The notes beneath the pieces were generated by a model. That model worked only from the letters and a program-made list of their open reading frames with translations. It had not been told where the DNA came from and searched no databases. A program made the position numbers and the translations under genes. A stretch of 64,000 nt of DNA from Clostridiales bacterium (GTDB lineage: Bacteria; Bacillota; Clostridia; Christensenellales; Aristaeellaceae). The stretch spans positions 1-64,000 of the forward strand of contig SVGN01000009.1 of assembly GCA_015056315.1 (NCBI GenBank), in the 5' to 3' direction. Position 1 is the stretch's first letter; each line of letters opens with the position of its first letter. Below, in pieces: positions 34,613 to 42,661 of the stretch.

Positions 34613-34774
34613 ATGGATTTCGTTGTAATGGGCATTTTGGGCATTGCGCTTGTGTTGCTGCTGGTCAGAAGGATCAGGAAGGCGAAAGAAGAAAAGAAGC
34701 CCATGGAGCTGGTTGGTATCGTTGCATTGGCGTTTGCTTTTGTATGTATCATTCTACGCCGGTTTGGCATGTGA
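34613..34774 (+). CDS. 53-residue two-helix membrane protein
   Basis: A small ORF four bases after the XRE stop. The start MDFVVMGILGIALVLLLVRR gives a first membrane helix, followed by a short basic loop (KAKEEKK), then a second helix (VGIVALAFAFVCIILRR). GAGGAG inside the end of the XRE gene is placed about 10 bases before the ATG. Its tight spacing between the regulator and the next membrane gene supports a real, translationally coupled product. No family recognised. Confidence 0.6.
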   Translation: MDFVVMGILGIALVLLLVRRIRKAKEEKKPMELVGIVALAFAFVCIILRRFGM

Positions 34775-34794
34775 TTGTAAGGAGGGTATGAACA

Positions 34795-35235
34795 ATGATC
34801 TGCAAAAACTCCAAGTGGAATCAATGGATGGGCTGGGCAATGCTTGCGCTGGGTGTTGTCAGCTTCCTCTATGGCCTTGTCAGCTTTATCGTCATAAAGC
34901 CGCAGGATAAGGCTACCAATACCCTGCTGGGTATGTTTACCGGTTTTGGCTTCGGCATCATATGCGTAGCCATTGGCTACACCATCCGCCAGAAGCTTGT
35001 GAGCAAAGAAAAGCTTGAGCAGGAAGAGATTGACCGCTATGACGAGAGGAACATCGCCATCGTCCGGTCTGCCTGCGCTGTGGGCATGGTAACGGCGATC
35101 ATCATGTTTGCTGTGCTTGCCTTCGGTTTTATGGTGATGGGTCTGATGCAGCCCTCCTACATGTGCATTGGCAGCATGTATGTGGTGCTGCTTGTTACCA
35201 AGATTGCTCAGAAAAAGTTTGAAAAGAAAATGTAA
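34795..35235 (+). CDS. Four-helix membrane protein (DUF2178/DUF6442-like)
   Basis: A 146-residue integral membrane protein with about four hydrophobic segments (residues 12-34, 43-64, 95-115, 118-138) and a charged cytoplasmic loop KLVSKEKLEQEEIDRYDERN. The D-E-R-N loop between helices two and three recalls DUF2178-type small membrane proteins that travel with XRE regulators in Bacillota. AAGGAGGG precedes the ATG. Function unknown; the operon suggests a regulator-controlled membrane module. Confidence 0.7.
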   Translation: MICKNSKWNQWMGWAMLALGVVSFLYGLVSFIVIKPQDKATNTLLGMFTGFGFGIICVAIGYTIRQKLVSKEKLEQEEIDRYDERNIAIVRSACAVGMVTAIIMFAVLAFGFMVMGLMQPSYMCIGSMYVVLLVTKIAQKKFEKKM

Positions 35236-35246
35236 GGTGGAAAGGT

Positions 35247-35345
35247 ATGTATACATTTTGGAAGGCTGCTTTTCCGTGGATCGTCATCAGCCTGTTTGTG
35301 GCTGTGGCCTGTGCATGGATGGGTACCAAAAAGAAAGAAGAGTAA
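35247..35345 (+). CDS. 32-residue single-pass membrane micro-protein
   Basis: A short ORF 11 bases after the four-helix protein. The product MYTFWKAAFPWIVISLFVAV continues with a hydrophobic helix and ends in TKKKEE, the layout of a tail-charged single-pass protein. AAGGTGG precedes the ATG at normal spacing and a terminator follows directly. It is too short for most gene callers; the position as last gene of the XRE operon supports it. Confidence 0.55.
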   Translation: MYTFWKAAFPWIVISLFVAVACAWMGTKKKEE

Positions 35346-35350
35346 CACAG

Positions 35351-35387
35351 AAAGCCCTCCGCAGGTGAGAAGCCTGCGGAGGGCTTT
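35351..35387. terminator. Terminator of the XRE operon
   Basis: AAAGCCCTCCGCAGG (35351-35365) pairs perfectly with 35373-35387, T-run at the end; also suited to the convergent icd gene. Confidence 0.88.
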
Positions 35388-35413
35388 GATTCATTGTAAG
35401 GCAATGACCCCGA

Positions 35414-36610
35414 TCACTGCATCCGGGCAGCGATGGCATCCAGGAACTGCTCGCTGTTGAGCACCTTGGCTTCGCCCTCGTAGAGCAGCGCCAGGTCCTT
35501 GGTCATCTCGCCGCCTTCGATGGTGTCGATGGTGGCCTTCTCCAGCTTGTCGGCAAAGGCGCACAGCTCGGGCAGCTCATCCAGCTCGCCGCGCTTGCGC
35601 AGAGCGCCGGTCCAGGCAAAGATGGTGGCAACGGAGTTGGTGCTGGTCTCTTCGCCCTTCAGGTGGCGGTAGTAGTGGCGGGTAACGGTGCCGTGGGCAG
35701 CTTCGTACTCGAATTGGCCGTTGGGGGAGACCAGCACGCTGGTCATCATGGCCAGGCTGCCGAAGGCGGTGGCTACCATGTCGCTCATCACGTCGCCGTC
35801 GTAGTTCTTCAGCGCCCAGATAAAGCCGCCTTCGCTGCGGATGACGCGGGCCACCGCATCGTCGATCAGGGTGTAGAAGTAGGTGATGCCGGCCTTCTCG
35901 AAGGCTTCCTTGTACCGGTTCTCGTACAGGTCGGCAAAGATGTCCTTGAAGCGGTGGTCGTACACCTTGGAGATGGTATCCTTGGTGGAGAACCACAGAT
36001 CCTGCTTTACGCTCAGCGCATACTGGAAGCAGCTGTGAGCAAAGGAGGTGATGCTGGCATCGGTGTTGTGCTGGCCCTGAATGATGCCCGCATCCTTGAA
36101 CTCCAGAATGGTCTGGCGGGTCTCGTTGCCGTTTTCGTCGGTAAAGCAGATCTCAGCCTTGCCTGCACCGGGTACGGCGAACTCGGTGTTCTTGTACACA
36201 TCGCCGTAAGCGTGACGGGCGATGGTGATGGGCTTCTTCCAGTTGCGCACGCAGGGAGAGATGCCCTTTACCAGCACCGGCGCACGGAACACGGTACCAT
36301 CCAGAATGGCGCGGATGGTGCCGTTGGGGCTCTTCCACATCTGCTTCAGATTATACTCCTCCACGCGCTGGGCGTTGGGAGTAATGGTGGCGCACTTGAC
36401 GGCCACACCGTACTTCAGCGTGGCATTGGCACTCTCTACGGTAATGGCATCGTTGGTCTCGTCGCGCTTTTTGAGGCCCAGGTCGTAGTATTCGGTCTTC
36501 AGATCCACGTAGGGCAGGATCAGCTTATCCTTGATCATCTGCCAAAGAACACGGGTCATTTCGTCGCCGTCCATTTCCACCAGCGGCGTCGTCATTTTGA
36601 TCAAAGCCAT
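35414..36610 (-). CDS. icd: NADP-dependent isocitrate dehydrogenase (eukaryotic-like type)
   Basis: Oxidatively decarboxylates isocitrate to 2-oxoglutarate, supplying NADPH and glutamate precursors. The 398-residue sequence belongs to the short homodimeric type II group shared with eukaryotes: start [37 protein letters not shown], the metal/substrate region [19 protein letters not shown], and [20 protein letters not shown] near residue 310 for NADP. It is monocistronic with its own promoter. In a fermentative anaerobe it probably serves glutamate biosynthesis. Confidence 0.96.
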   Translation of the reverse strand: MALIKMTTPLVEMDGDEMTRVLWQMIKDKLILPYVDLKTEYYDLGLKKRDETNDAITVESANATLKYGVAVKCATITPNAQRVEEYNLKQMWKSPNGTIRAILDGTVFRAPVLVKGISPCVRNWKKPITIARHAYGDVYKNTEFAVPGAGKAEICFTDENGNETRQTILEFKDAGIIQGQHNTDASITSFAHSCFQYALSVKQDLWFSTKDTISKVYDHRFKDIFADLYENRYKEAFEKAGITYFYTLIDDAVARVIRSEGGFIWALKNYDGDVMSDMVATAFGSLAMMTSVLVSPNGQFEYEAAHGTVTRHYYRHLKGEETSTNSVATIFAWTGALRKRGELDELPELCAFADKLEKATIDTIEGGEMTKDLALLYEGEAKVLNSEQFLDAIAARMQ

Positions 36611-36648
36611 GTTGGGTACACGCCCTTTCGATTGATGTTACGTTGATT

Positions 36649-36677
36649 ATTGTATCTGTGCCGCCCGCCCTTTTCAA
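36649..36677 (-). promoter_or_regulatory. Promoter of icd
   Basis: Minus strand TTGAAA (36677-36672), 17-base spacer, TACAAT (36654-36649). Confidence 0.7.
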
Positions 36678-36821
36678 GCGATGTACAGGATAAGAACAGG
36701 TATGGACAGCCGAAAAACAAAACCCGGGCAGAAGGTTTCCTTTCGCCTCGGTTCGTGGTATGATAATAGCAGCGTACTGCCTGTACACCTTTTCAGGCAG
36801 CAAGATACGGAGGGATCCTTC

Positions 36822-38276
36822 TTGAAGAAAAAGATCATCATCATCGGCGGCGGCGTGGTGGGCTGTGCCATTGCCCGTCAGCTGTCCCGCTACGAGGCGG
36901 ATATCACCCTGCTGGAGGGCGGCGTGGATGTGGCCGAGGGGGCAAGCAAGGCCAACAGCGCCATCGTTCATGCGGGCTTCGATGCCAAACCCGGCACCAT
37001 GAAAGCCAAATTGAATGTGGAAGGCGCAAAAATGTACCCGGAGCTGTGCCGGGAGGTGGGCGCACCTTATGGCAGGCCCGGTGCCATGGTACTGGCCTTC
37101 CTGCCGGAGGAGCGCGCCACCGTCGAGACCCTGTACCGTCAGGGCGTGGAAAATGGGGTAGAGGAGCTGCGCATCATCGAGCGGGAGGAGATCCTCCGGC
37201 TGGAGCCCAACACCAACCCGCAGGTGGAGTGTGCTTTGCTGGTGCCCACCAGCGGGCTTACCAGCCCCTACGAGCTCACCTATGCGCTTGCAGACCATGC
37301 CGCCGTCAATGGCGTAGCTTTCGTGATGAATGCCCGTGTCAGCAGCATCCGCAAGGAAGAAGGCGTCTTTGTGCTGGAGACCGCCAAGGGCAAGATGCAG
37401 GCCGATCTGGTCATCAACTGCGCAGGCATCGGCTCCGGCGAGCTGCATAACCAGCTCTCGCCCCGCAAGGTAAGGCTGATCCCCCGCAAGGGCGAGTATT
37501 ACCTGCTGGATCATACCCTTCCGCTGCTCTTTACCCGCACCATGTTCCAGTGCCCCTCCAAGATGGGCAAGGGCGTGCTGGTCTCACCCACGCTGCACGG
37601 CAATACCATCCTTGGCCCCTCAGCCAAGGATGTGGAGGATGCCGCCGATGTATCCACCACCCAGGCGGCGCTGGATCTGGTCAATGAGCGCTCCCGCATG
37701 ACGTGGCCCTCCCTCACCCTCCGCAATGTGATCACCACCTTTGCAGGCATCCGCGCTCACGAGGAGAACGGCGATTTCATCATCGGGGCCGTGGAGGGCT
37801 GCCCGGGCGCTTACGAGACCGTTGGCGTGGAGAGCCCCGGCCTTTCCGCCGCGCCTGCTATTGCCAAAATGCTGGTCTCGCAGATCGCAAACGAAAACAA
37901 TCTTTCCGAAAAACAGGAATGGAAGCCTGCTCCTGTGCGTAAAAAGCCCTTCTATGCCATGTCTCTGGAGGAGCGGGTGGAGGCGGTTCGTGAGAATGCC
38001 GATTACGGTGCTATCGTCTGCCGCTGCGAGCAGGTCACCGAGGCGGAGATCCGTGCTGCCATCCGCCGCCCGGTGGGTGCTACCACCATCGATGGAGTCA
38101 AGCGCCGTACCCGTGCCGGTATGGGCCGCTGTCAGGGCGGCTTCTGCAGCCCCCGTGTGCTGGAGATCCTCGCCGAAGAGCTTGGGATCGACCCCACGCA
38201 GGTCACCAAGGGCGGCGGCAACAGCAGGCTGCTGGTTGGTACCATCGCCCAGACCATGGGAAAGGAGGATGCCTGA
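36822..38276 (+). CDS. GlpA-like FAD oxidoreductase with C-terminal BFD-type [2Fe-2S] domain
   Basis: A 484-residue flavoprotein of the glycerol-3-phosphate dehydrogenase / L-2-hydroxyglutarate oxidase group. IIIIGGGVVGCAIARQLSRY at the start binds FAD, HAGFDAKPGTMKAKLNVEG is typical of the group, and FAGIRAHEENGDFIIG lies near the FAD ring. The last 100 residues hold a BFD-like ferredoxin domain with VCRCEQVT and GRCQGGFC cysteines. The start is a TTG at 36822 behind GGAGGG; no ATG fits. It heads the three-gene set oxidoreductase-oxidoreductase-DUF1667 found beside glpK elsewhere, so glycerol-3-phosphate is a plausible substrate. Confidence 0.87.
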   Translation: MKKKIIIIGGGVVGCAIARQLSRYEADITLLEGGVDVAEGASKANSAIVHAGFDAKPGTMKAKLNVEGAKMYPELCREVGAPYGRPGAMVLAFLPEERATVETLYRQGVENGVEELRIIEREEILRLEPNTNPQVECALLVPTSGLTSPYELTYALADHAAVNGVAFVMNARVSSIRKEEGVFVLETAKGKMQADLVINCAGIGSGELHNQLSPRKVRLIPRKGEYYLLDHTLPLLFTRTMFQCPSKMGKGVLVSPTLHGNTILGPSAKDVEDAADVSTTQAALDLVNERSRMTWPSLTLRNVITTFAGIRAHEENGDFIIGAVEGCPGAYETVGVESPGLSAAPAIAKMLVSQIANENNLSEKQEWKPAPVRKKPFYAMSLEERVEAVRENADYGAIVCRCEQVTEAEIRAAIRRPVGATTIDGVKRRTRAGMGRCQGGFCSPRVLEILAEELGIDPTQVTKGGGNSRLLVGTIAQTMGKEDA

Positions 38277-38277
38277 T

Positions 38278-39561
38278 ATGCTGACCAACGAACTGAAGAA
38301 ACAGGTACAGTATGTGGATGTGCTGGTGGTGGGCGCAGGCCCTGCGGGCATGGCAGCCGCCATTGCCGCCCGGGAGGCGGGCATCGAAAACCTGCTGGTG
38401 CTGGAGCGGGAGGAGCACATGGGCGGCATTCTGCGCCAGTGCATCCATAACGGCTTTGGTCTGCACCGCTTCAAGGAAGAACTGACCGGCCCTGAGTATG
38501 CCCAGCGGGATATCGACGAAGTAAACCGGCTGGGCATCGAGGTGCGCTGCGGCACCACGGTGCTCAGCATCGACGAAGACCGCTTTGTTACCGCCATCAG
38601 CAAGCAAAAGGGCGTACAGCTGTTTGAAGCCGGTGCTATCGTGCTGGCCATGGGCTGCCGTGAGCGGCCCCGCGGTGCGTTGGCCACCCCCGGCAGCCGC
38701 TGCGCGGGCGTGTATTCTGCCGGTACGGCGCAGAAATTCGTCAATCTGGAGGGCTATATGCCCGGTAAACGGGTGGTCATCCTCGGCAGCGGCGATATCG
38801 GCCTCATCATGGCCCGGCGCATGACGCTGCAGGGGGCAAAGGTGCTGGCCTGCGTGGAGATCATGCCCTATTCCGGGGGCCTGAACCGCAATATCGTGCA
38901 GTGCCTGGAGGATTACGACATCCCGCTTCTGCTGAGCCATACCGTGGTGGATATCCAGGGCAAGGATCGCCTCAGCGGCGTTACCATCGCCAAGGTGGAT
39001 GAGAAGCGTAACCCCATCCCGGGCACGGAACAGCATTTCGATTGCGATACCCTGCTCCTTTCGGTGGGCCTGATCCCTGAAAACGAGCTCACGCAGCAGG
39101 CGGGCGTGGAGATGTCTCCCACCACCCAGGGCGCTGTGGTGGATGATAGCTTGCAGACCAGCCGGGAGGGCATCTTTGCCTGCGGTAACGTACTGCATGT
39201 GCATGATCTGGTAGACTTCGTAAGCGCAGAGAGCTTCCGTGCGGGCAAGGCGGCTGCCGAGTTTGTACAGGGCAAGCAGCGCAAGGGCCGCTATGTTGCC
39301 CTGAAGGATGGCAATGGTGTGCGCGGCGTGGTGCCCCAGCGGCTGCTGATCCCGGAGGCGGAAGCGGAGGGCGTGCAGGTCATGTTCCGCCCCGCTGCTG
39401 TATACGAGAACGCCACGGTTGTGGTCTCCTGCGGCGGCAGGGAACTGCTGCGCCAGCGCAAGCGCATATTCACTCCCGGCGAGATGGCCGAGCTTACCCT
39501 GAAGCCGGATGCGGTCGCCGCGATCGATGGCGATACCGTAACTGTAGAGATCAATCCCTGA
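38278..39561 (+). CDS. FAD-dependent pyridine nucleotide-disulfide oxidoreductase, GlpB-like partner
   Basis: A 427-residue two-dinucleotide-fold flavoprotein. DVLVVGAGPAGMAAAIAARE near residue 15 binds FAD; RVVILGSGDIGLIMARRM near residue 163 is the second GxGxxG fold; GIFACGNVLHVHDLVDFV near residue 300 is the C-terminal FAD motif. The early stretch GGILRQCIHNGFGLHRF is characteristic of the partner subunit in the GlpA-like/DUF1667 operon. It would pass electrons between the first subunit and NAD(P) or another carrier. The ATG is 2 bases after the first gene's stop, with AAAGGAGG inside it. Confidence 0.87.
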   Translation: MLTNELKKQVQYVDVLVVGAGPAGMAAAIAAREAGIENLLVLEREEHMGGILRQCIHNGFGLHRFKEELTGPEYAQRDIDEVNRLGIEVRCGTTVLSIDEDRFVTAISKQKGVQLFEAGAIVLAMGCRERPRGALATPGSRCAGVYSAGTAQKFVNLEGYMPGKRVVILGSGDIGLIMARRMTLQGAKVLACVEIMPYSGGLNRNIVQCLEDYDIPLLLSHTVVDIQGKDRLSGVTIAKVDEKRNPIPGTEQHFDCDTLLLSVGLIPENELTQQAGVEMSPTTQGAVVDDSLQTSREGIFACGNVLHVHDLVDFVSAESFRAGKAAAEFVQGKQRKGRYVALKDGNGVRGVVPQRLLIPEAEAEGVQVMFRPAAVYENATVVVSCGGRELLRQRKRIFTPGEMAELTLKPDAVAAIDGDTVTVEINP

Positions 39562-39574
39562 GGAGGCTTGCCAT

Positions 39575-39928
39575 ATGGAAAGACAGATCACTTGTATCAA
39601 TTGTCCTGTGGGCTGCCGCCTGCAGGTGACCGTAGAGGACGGCCAGGTTACCAAAGTAGAGGGCCAGAGCTGTAAGCGCGGCGAGATTTATGCCCGGCAG
39701 GAGTGCATCGCTCCTGCCCGCATGGTAACGGCGGCTGTACCGGTGGCTGACCGGAAGACCCCGGTCAGTGTAAAGACGCGTACGCCCATCCCCAAGGAGC
39801 AGATCTTCCCCTGCATGCAGCAGCTGGCGCAGCTTACGCTGCATGCCCCCGTGCACATGGGCGATGTGGTGCTCAGCGATGTATGCGGCACCGGCGTGGA
39901 TGTGATCGCCACCAAAACGGTTGAATAG
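39575..39928 (+). CDS. DUF1667 protein
   Basis: A 117-residue small protein with N-terminal CINCPVGCRLQV, then a third and fourth cysteine at SCKRGEIYARQEC, a pattern fit for an iron-sulfur or zinc site. DUF1667 proteins accompany GlpA-like oxidoreductases and are thought to be their third, electron-transfer-type component; direct proof is lacking. It is 13 bases after the preceding gene behind GAGGAGG. Confidence 0.9.
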   Translation: MERQITCINCPVGCRLQVTVEDGQVTKVEGQSCKRGEIYARQECIAPARMVTAAVPVADRKTPVSVKTRTPIPKEQIFPCMQQLAQLTLHAPVHMGDVVLSDVCGTGVDVIATKTVE

Positions 39929-39952
39929 TTCCTGTGTATAGTCATACCGCAA

Positions 39953-39995
39953 TTCGGCCACCCTACTCCCAAAGGAGGGAGACAGGGTGGCCGAA
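39953..39995 (+). promoter_or_regulatory. Strong stem-loop enclosing a ribosome-binding site
   Basis: TTCGGCCACCCT (39953-39964) pairs perfectly with AGGGTGGCCGAA (39984-39995), and an inner CTCCC/GGGAG stem (39966-39970/39977-39981) holds AAAGGA in its loop. The structure follows DUF1667 but has no T-run, and contains both the AAAGGAGGGAG site and the GTG (39987) of the next ORF. It could be an imperfect terminator or a translational lock. Confidence 0.6.
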
Positions 39996-41093
39996 AGCAT
40001 TTGTACCGAGCGGGAATGGCGCAAAAACGGCGGGCTGCGTGCGGGCTCACCGGTCTGCTGGGGTGCGGCTTGCCTGAGCCTGCCGCGGAAACAAACGATA
40101 CATACCAATAAGCAGCTCCATGCGTGTATGCTGATCTGTACAATGGCGGTAGCTTTGCTGCTGCCGCTCTGCTATCTCCCGGGCGGGGAAAAGCCGGTAT
40201 TCCCGCTGGCAGTGGTGCCCGCTTCGGCATCGGCAATGGAGGTGCGCCGCGTAACGGGCCTGTCGTTTTCCGCTCCGGCAGATGTGCCGATGCATACCCA
40301 AACCTTTACTCGGGAGCAGCTGTACCGTGGCAGGCTTTTGCTGCTGGATGCCGCACATCCCCTGCCGGGGGAGGCACCTGACCCGGCCACCGTGCCCATC
40401 GCTACCTACGGAAAGGGCGTTGTGCCGGTTCGTGCCCTTACGCTCCGCAGCGGCCAGGAGACTGTGAAGGCGTTGTCAGATCTCTTTTCACAGCTGCGGT
40501 CACACGGCGTTACCGGCTTTGTGGTCTGGCGGGCCACCGAACCCGTCTCCTCGCCAAAGGAGCAGCATGATGCCATGAAAGCCATGGCACGGGTAAGGTC
40601 GCTGGAGGCGGCTGCTGAGGCTGTACATACGCGCTATGCACATACGGGCAGGGAATCTCTGCAGCAGGCTTTTTCGGTGGAGCTGCGGATGCCTTTACCG
40701 GGCACTGCTCTGCCGGACGAACGCCCTTTGGAGGAGACCCCGGAGGGCCGCACCCTTCTGATGCTGGCATGGCGGCACGGCTTTGTTCGGGCGGGCGCAG
40801 AGGGGAATGCTGCCTTCTGTTTTCGCTATGTGGGCAAGGCGCATGCCACTGCCATCACCTATCTGGATGTGAGCTTGGAAGAATACCTTGCCTTGTTGCA
40901 CGAAAAGCGGGTGCTGACCATCCGGGAGCATGGGGCGCTCTATTACATTCAGTGCAGCCCGGCCTCCGGTGAGTACATGGCCTTTTCGGTGCCGGAGGGT
41001 GCTGCCTGCGAAGCCAGTATGGATAATACCGGCTATGCGCTGGTGGCCTGTACGCTGCCAAACGAGCAAACAAAAAGCCCTGCAGGCTCCTGA
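39987..41093 (+). CDS. Membrane-anchored VanY/M15B-like protein lacking zinc ligands
   Basis: A 368-residue protein (from GTG 39987). Residues about 48-66 (MLICTMAVALLLPLCYL) form a signal anchor. The C-terminal half follows D-Ala-D-Ala carboxypeptidases of family M15B: TPEGRTLLMLAWRHGFVR and CFRYVGKAHATAIT are close to the VanY ending, with LEEYLALL. But the S-x-H-x-x-G-x-A-x-D zinc motif is replaced by SLQQAFSVEL, and the E-P-W-H before FRYVG by AAFC. So the fold seems kept and catalysis lost. The start is uncertain: ATG 40128 is an alternative without a good ribosome-binding site. Confidence 0.62.
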   Translation: MAESICTEREWRKNGGLRAGSPVCWGAACLSLPRKQTIHTNKQLHACMLICTMAVALLLPLCYLPGGEKPVFPLAVVPASASAMEVRRVTGLSFSAPADVPMHTQTFTREQLYRGRLLLLDAAHPLPGEAPDPATVPIATYGKGVVPVRALTLRSGQETVKALSDLFSQLRSHGVTGFVVWRATEPVSSPKEQHDAMKAMARVRSLEAAAEAVHTRYAHTGRESLQQAFSVELRMPLPGTALPDERPLEETPEGRTLLMLAWRHGFVRAGAEGNAAFCFRYVGKAHATAITYLDVSLEEYLALLHEKRVLTIREHGALYYIQCSPASGEYMAFSVPEGAACEASMDNTGYALVACTLPNEQTKSPAGS

Positions 41094-41108
41094 GAGCTTG
41101 CAGGGCTT
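41075..41108. terminator. Terminator shared by the VanY-like gene and metQ
   Basis: Arms 41075-41089 and 41094-41108 (AAGCCCTGCA... and complement, one mismatch), loop CTGA. The plus-strand stop codon lies in the loop; the minus-strand copy ends in TTTTTG after metQ. Confidence 0.8.
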
Positions 41109-41121
41109 AATTGTGTTACGC

Positions 41122-41976
41122 TTATTCGGCGGCGGGCTCGGTGGCTTCCACAGTCTCGGCGGCGGCGTCAGCGGGCACGAAGGTGGGAGCGAAACCGGCG
41201 TTCACGATCAGGTCGTACACTTCCTGGGTGTAGATGACCTGCTCCAGAGCCTTAACCCAAGCAGCCTCGGCGTTTTCGGGCTTGACAACAACGATGTTTA
41301 CATAAGCCTTGGCGGCTTCGCTGTCGGCAGCCTCAACATACAGGCCGTCCACATTGGGGATCAGCTCCACCAGGGTGGCGTTGTTGCCGTTGATAACGGC
41401 GTAAGCAACGTCAGCGCGGGCGCCGGGGATCAGCTCGGCGTTCAGCTCCATGATCTCCAGGTTGTAGGGGTTCTCAACGATATCCATGGGAGTGCAGGTG
41501 CTCTCCAGAGTGGTGCCTTCGGGCAGCTTGATCAGGCCGGCGTTCTGCAGCAGCAGCAGGGCGCGGTTCTCGTTGACGGGATCGTTGGGCACAGCAATGG
41601 CATCACCCTCGGCGATGTCATCCAGAGAGGTCTTGGTGCCGGCGTAGATAGCCATGGGCTCGAAGTGGGTGTAGATCACAGCCACCAGCTGCTCTTCCTC
41701 GGGAACCTCGGCATTGTAGCCGGCCAGGTAGGGCACATGCTGGAAGAAGTTAGCCATCACGTCACCGGCAGAGGTGGCGGGGTTCTCTACCACGTAGTCG
41801 GAAACCACGGTCAGCTCCAGCTCGTAGCCCAGAGCGGCCAGATCGTCCTTGACGAGCTCCATCACTTCGGCATGGGGGTTCTCGGTGGCGATCACGGAGA
41901 TCTTCTCAGCCGCGAAAGCAGAGGTCAGGGACAGGGAAAGAACCAGAGCGATAACCAGAGCAAGGATCTTCTTCAT
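41122..41976 (-). CDS. metQ: Methionine ABC transporter substrate-binding protein, without lipobox
   Basis: Extracytoplasmic receptor of the MetNIQ methionine importer (NlpA family). Of 284 residues, 1-22 form a signal peptide with a signal-peptidase-I site (LTSAFA before AEKISV); there is no Cys for lipid attachment, and the only Cys in the protein is in TLESTCTPM. ENPHAEVMELVKDDLAALGY and DPVNENRALLLLQNAGLI are typical NlpA segments. The C-terminus is an Ala/Glu/Thr-rich tail. It is last in the metN-metI-metQ operon. Confidence 0.9.
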   Translation of the reverse strand: MKKILALVIALVLSLSLTSAFAAEKISVIATENPHAEVMELVKDDLAALGYELELTVVSDYVVENPATSAGDVMANFFQHVPYLAGYNAEVPEEEQLVAVIYTHFEPMAIYAGTKTSLDDIAEGDAIAVPNDPVNENRALLLLQNAGLIKLPEGTTLESTCTPMDIVENPYNLEIMELNAELIPGARADVAYAVINGNNATLVELIPNVDGLYVEAADSEAAKAYVNIVVVKPENAEAAWVKALEQVIYTQEVYDLIVNAGFAPTFVPADAAAETVEATEPAAE

Positions 41977-41998
41977 AGTTGGTGTCTCCTTTCAATTG

Positions 41999-42661
41999 TT
42001 AACGATGTTTATGGTCCAGGCGGCGTGTAATACGACCGCCGAAGACGGTGATGATCTGCACCAGCGCCACCAGCAGCAGGCTGGCGGAGTACATGATATC
42101 GAACTTGCGAACGTTCAGGCCCTTCACGATGGCAAGGGAGCCCAGACCGCCGCCGCCCGCAGCACTGGCCATGGCCGTGTAGCCAAGGATGGTGGTAACG
42201 CAGATGGCTGCGCCGTTTACCAGAGAGGGCACGGCTTCGGGCAGGAGCACCTTGTAGATAATCTGCCAGTTGGTGGAGCCCATGGATTGGGCTGCCTCGA
42301 TGATGCCGTGATCCACCTCGTCCAGCGAGCTTTCCACCATACGTGCAATGTACGGAAATGCGCTGATGATGAGCGGGAATACGATAGATTTGGTACCGAT
42401 GGCCGTACCGATCACCGCACGGGTAACGGGGAACAGTACCGCCAGCATAATGATGAAGGGGATGGAGCGCAGGAAGTTGATCACAACGCCCAGAACCGTG
42501 TTGAAGGTGGGGGAGGGCATAATGCCGTCCTTGCGGGTGACCACCAGCAGCACACCGAGGGGCAGGCCGATCACATAGGCGATCAGGCTGGACCAGAAGG
42601 TCATGTACAGGGTATCGAGGGTGCCCTCCCAAAGCATGGGCAGCAGCTTTTCCCAGGTCAT
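41999..42661 (-). CDS. metI: Methionine ABC transporter permease
   Basis: A 220-residue membrane permease with five hydrophobic segments. The EAA loop EAAQSMGSTNWQIIYKVLLP contacts the ATPase; FLRSIPFIIMLAVLFPVTR and LGYTAMASAAGGGGLGSLAI are MetI hallmarks. Its ATG overlaps the metN stop by one base (TGATG), implying coupled translation. With MetN and MetQ it forms the high-affinity L/D-methionine importer. Confidence 0.95.
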   Translation of the reverse strand: MTWEKLLPMLWEGTLDTLYMTFWSSLIAYVIGLPLGVLLVVTRKDGIMPSPTFNTVLGVVINFLRSIPFIIMLAVLFPVTRAVIGTAIGTKSIVFPLIISAFPYIARMVESSLDEVDHGIIEAAQSMGSTNWQIIYKVLLPEAVPSLVNGAAICVTTILGYTAMASAAGGGGLGSLAIVKGLNVRKFDIMYSASLLLVALVQIITVFGGRITRRLDHKHR

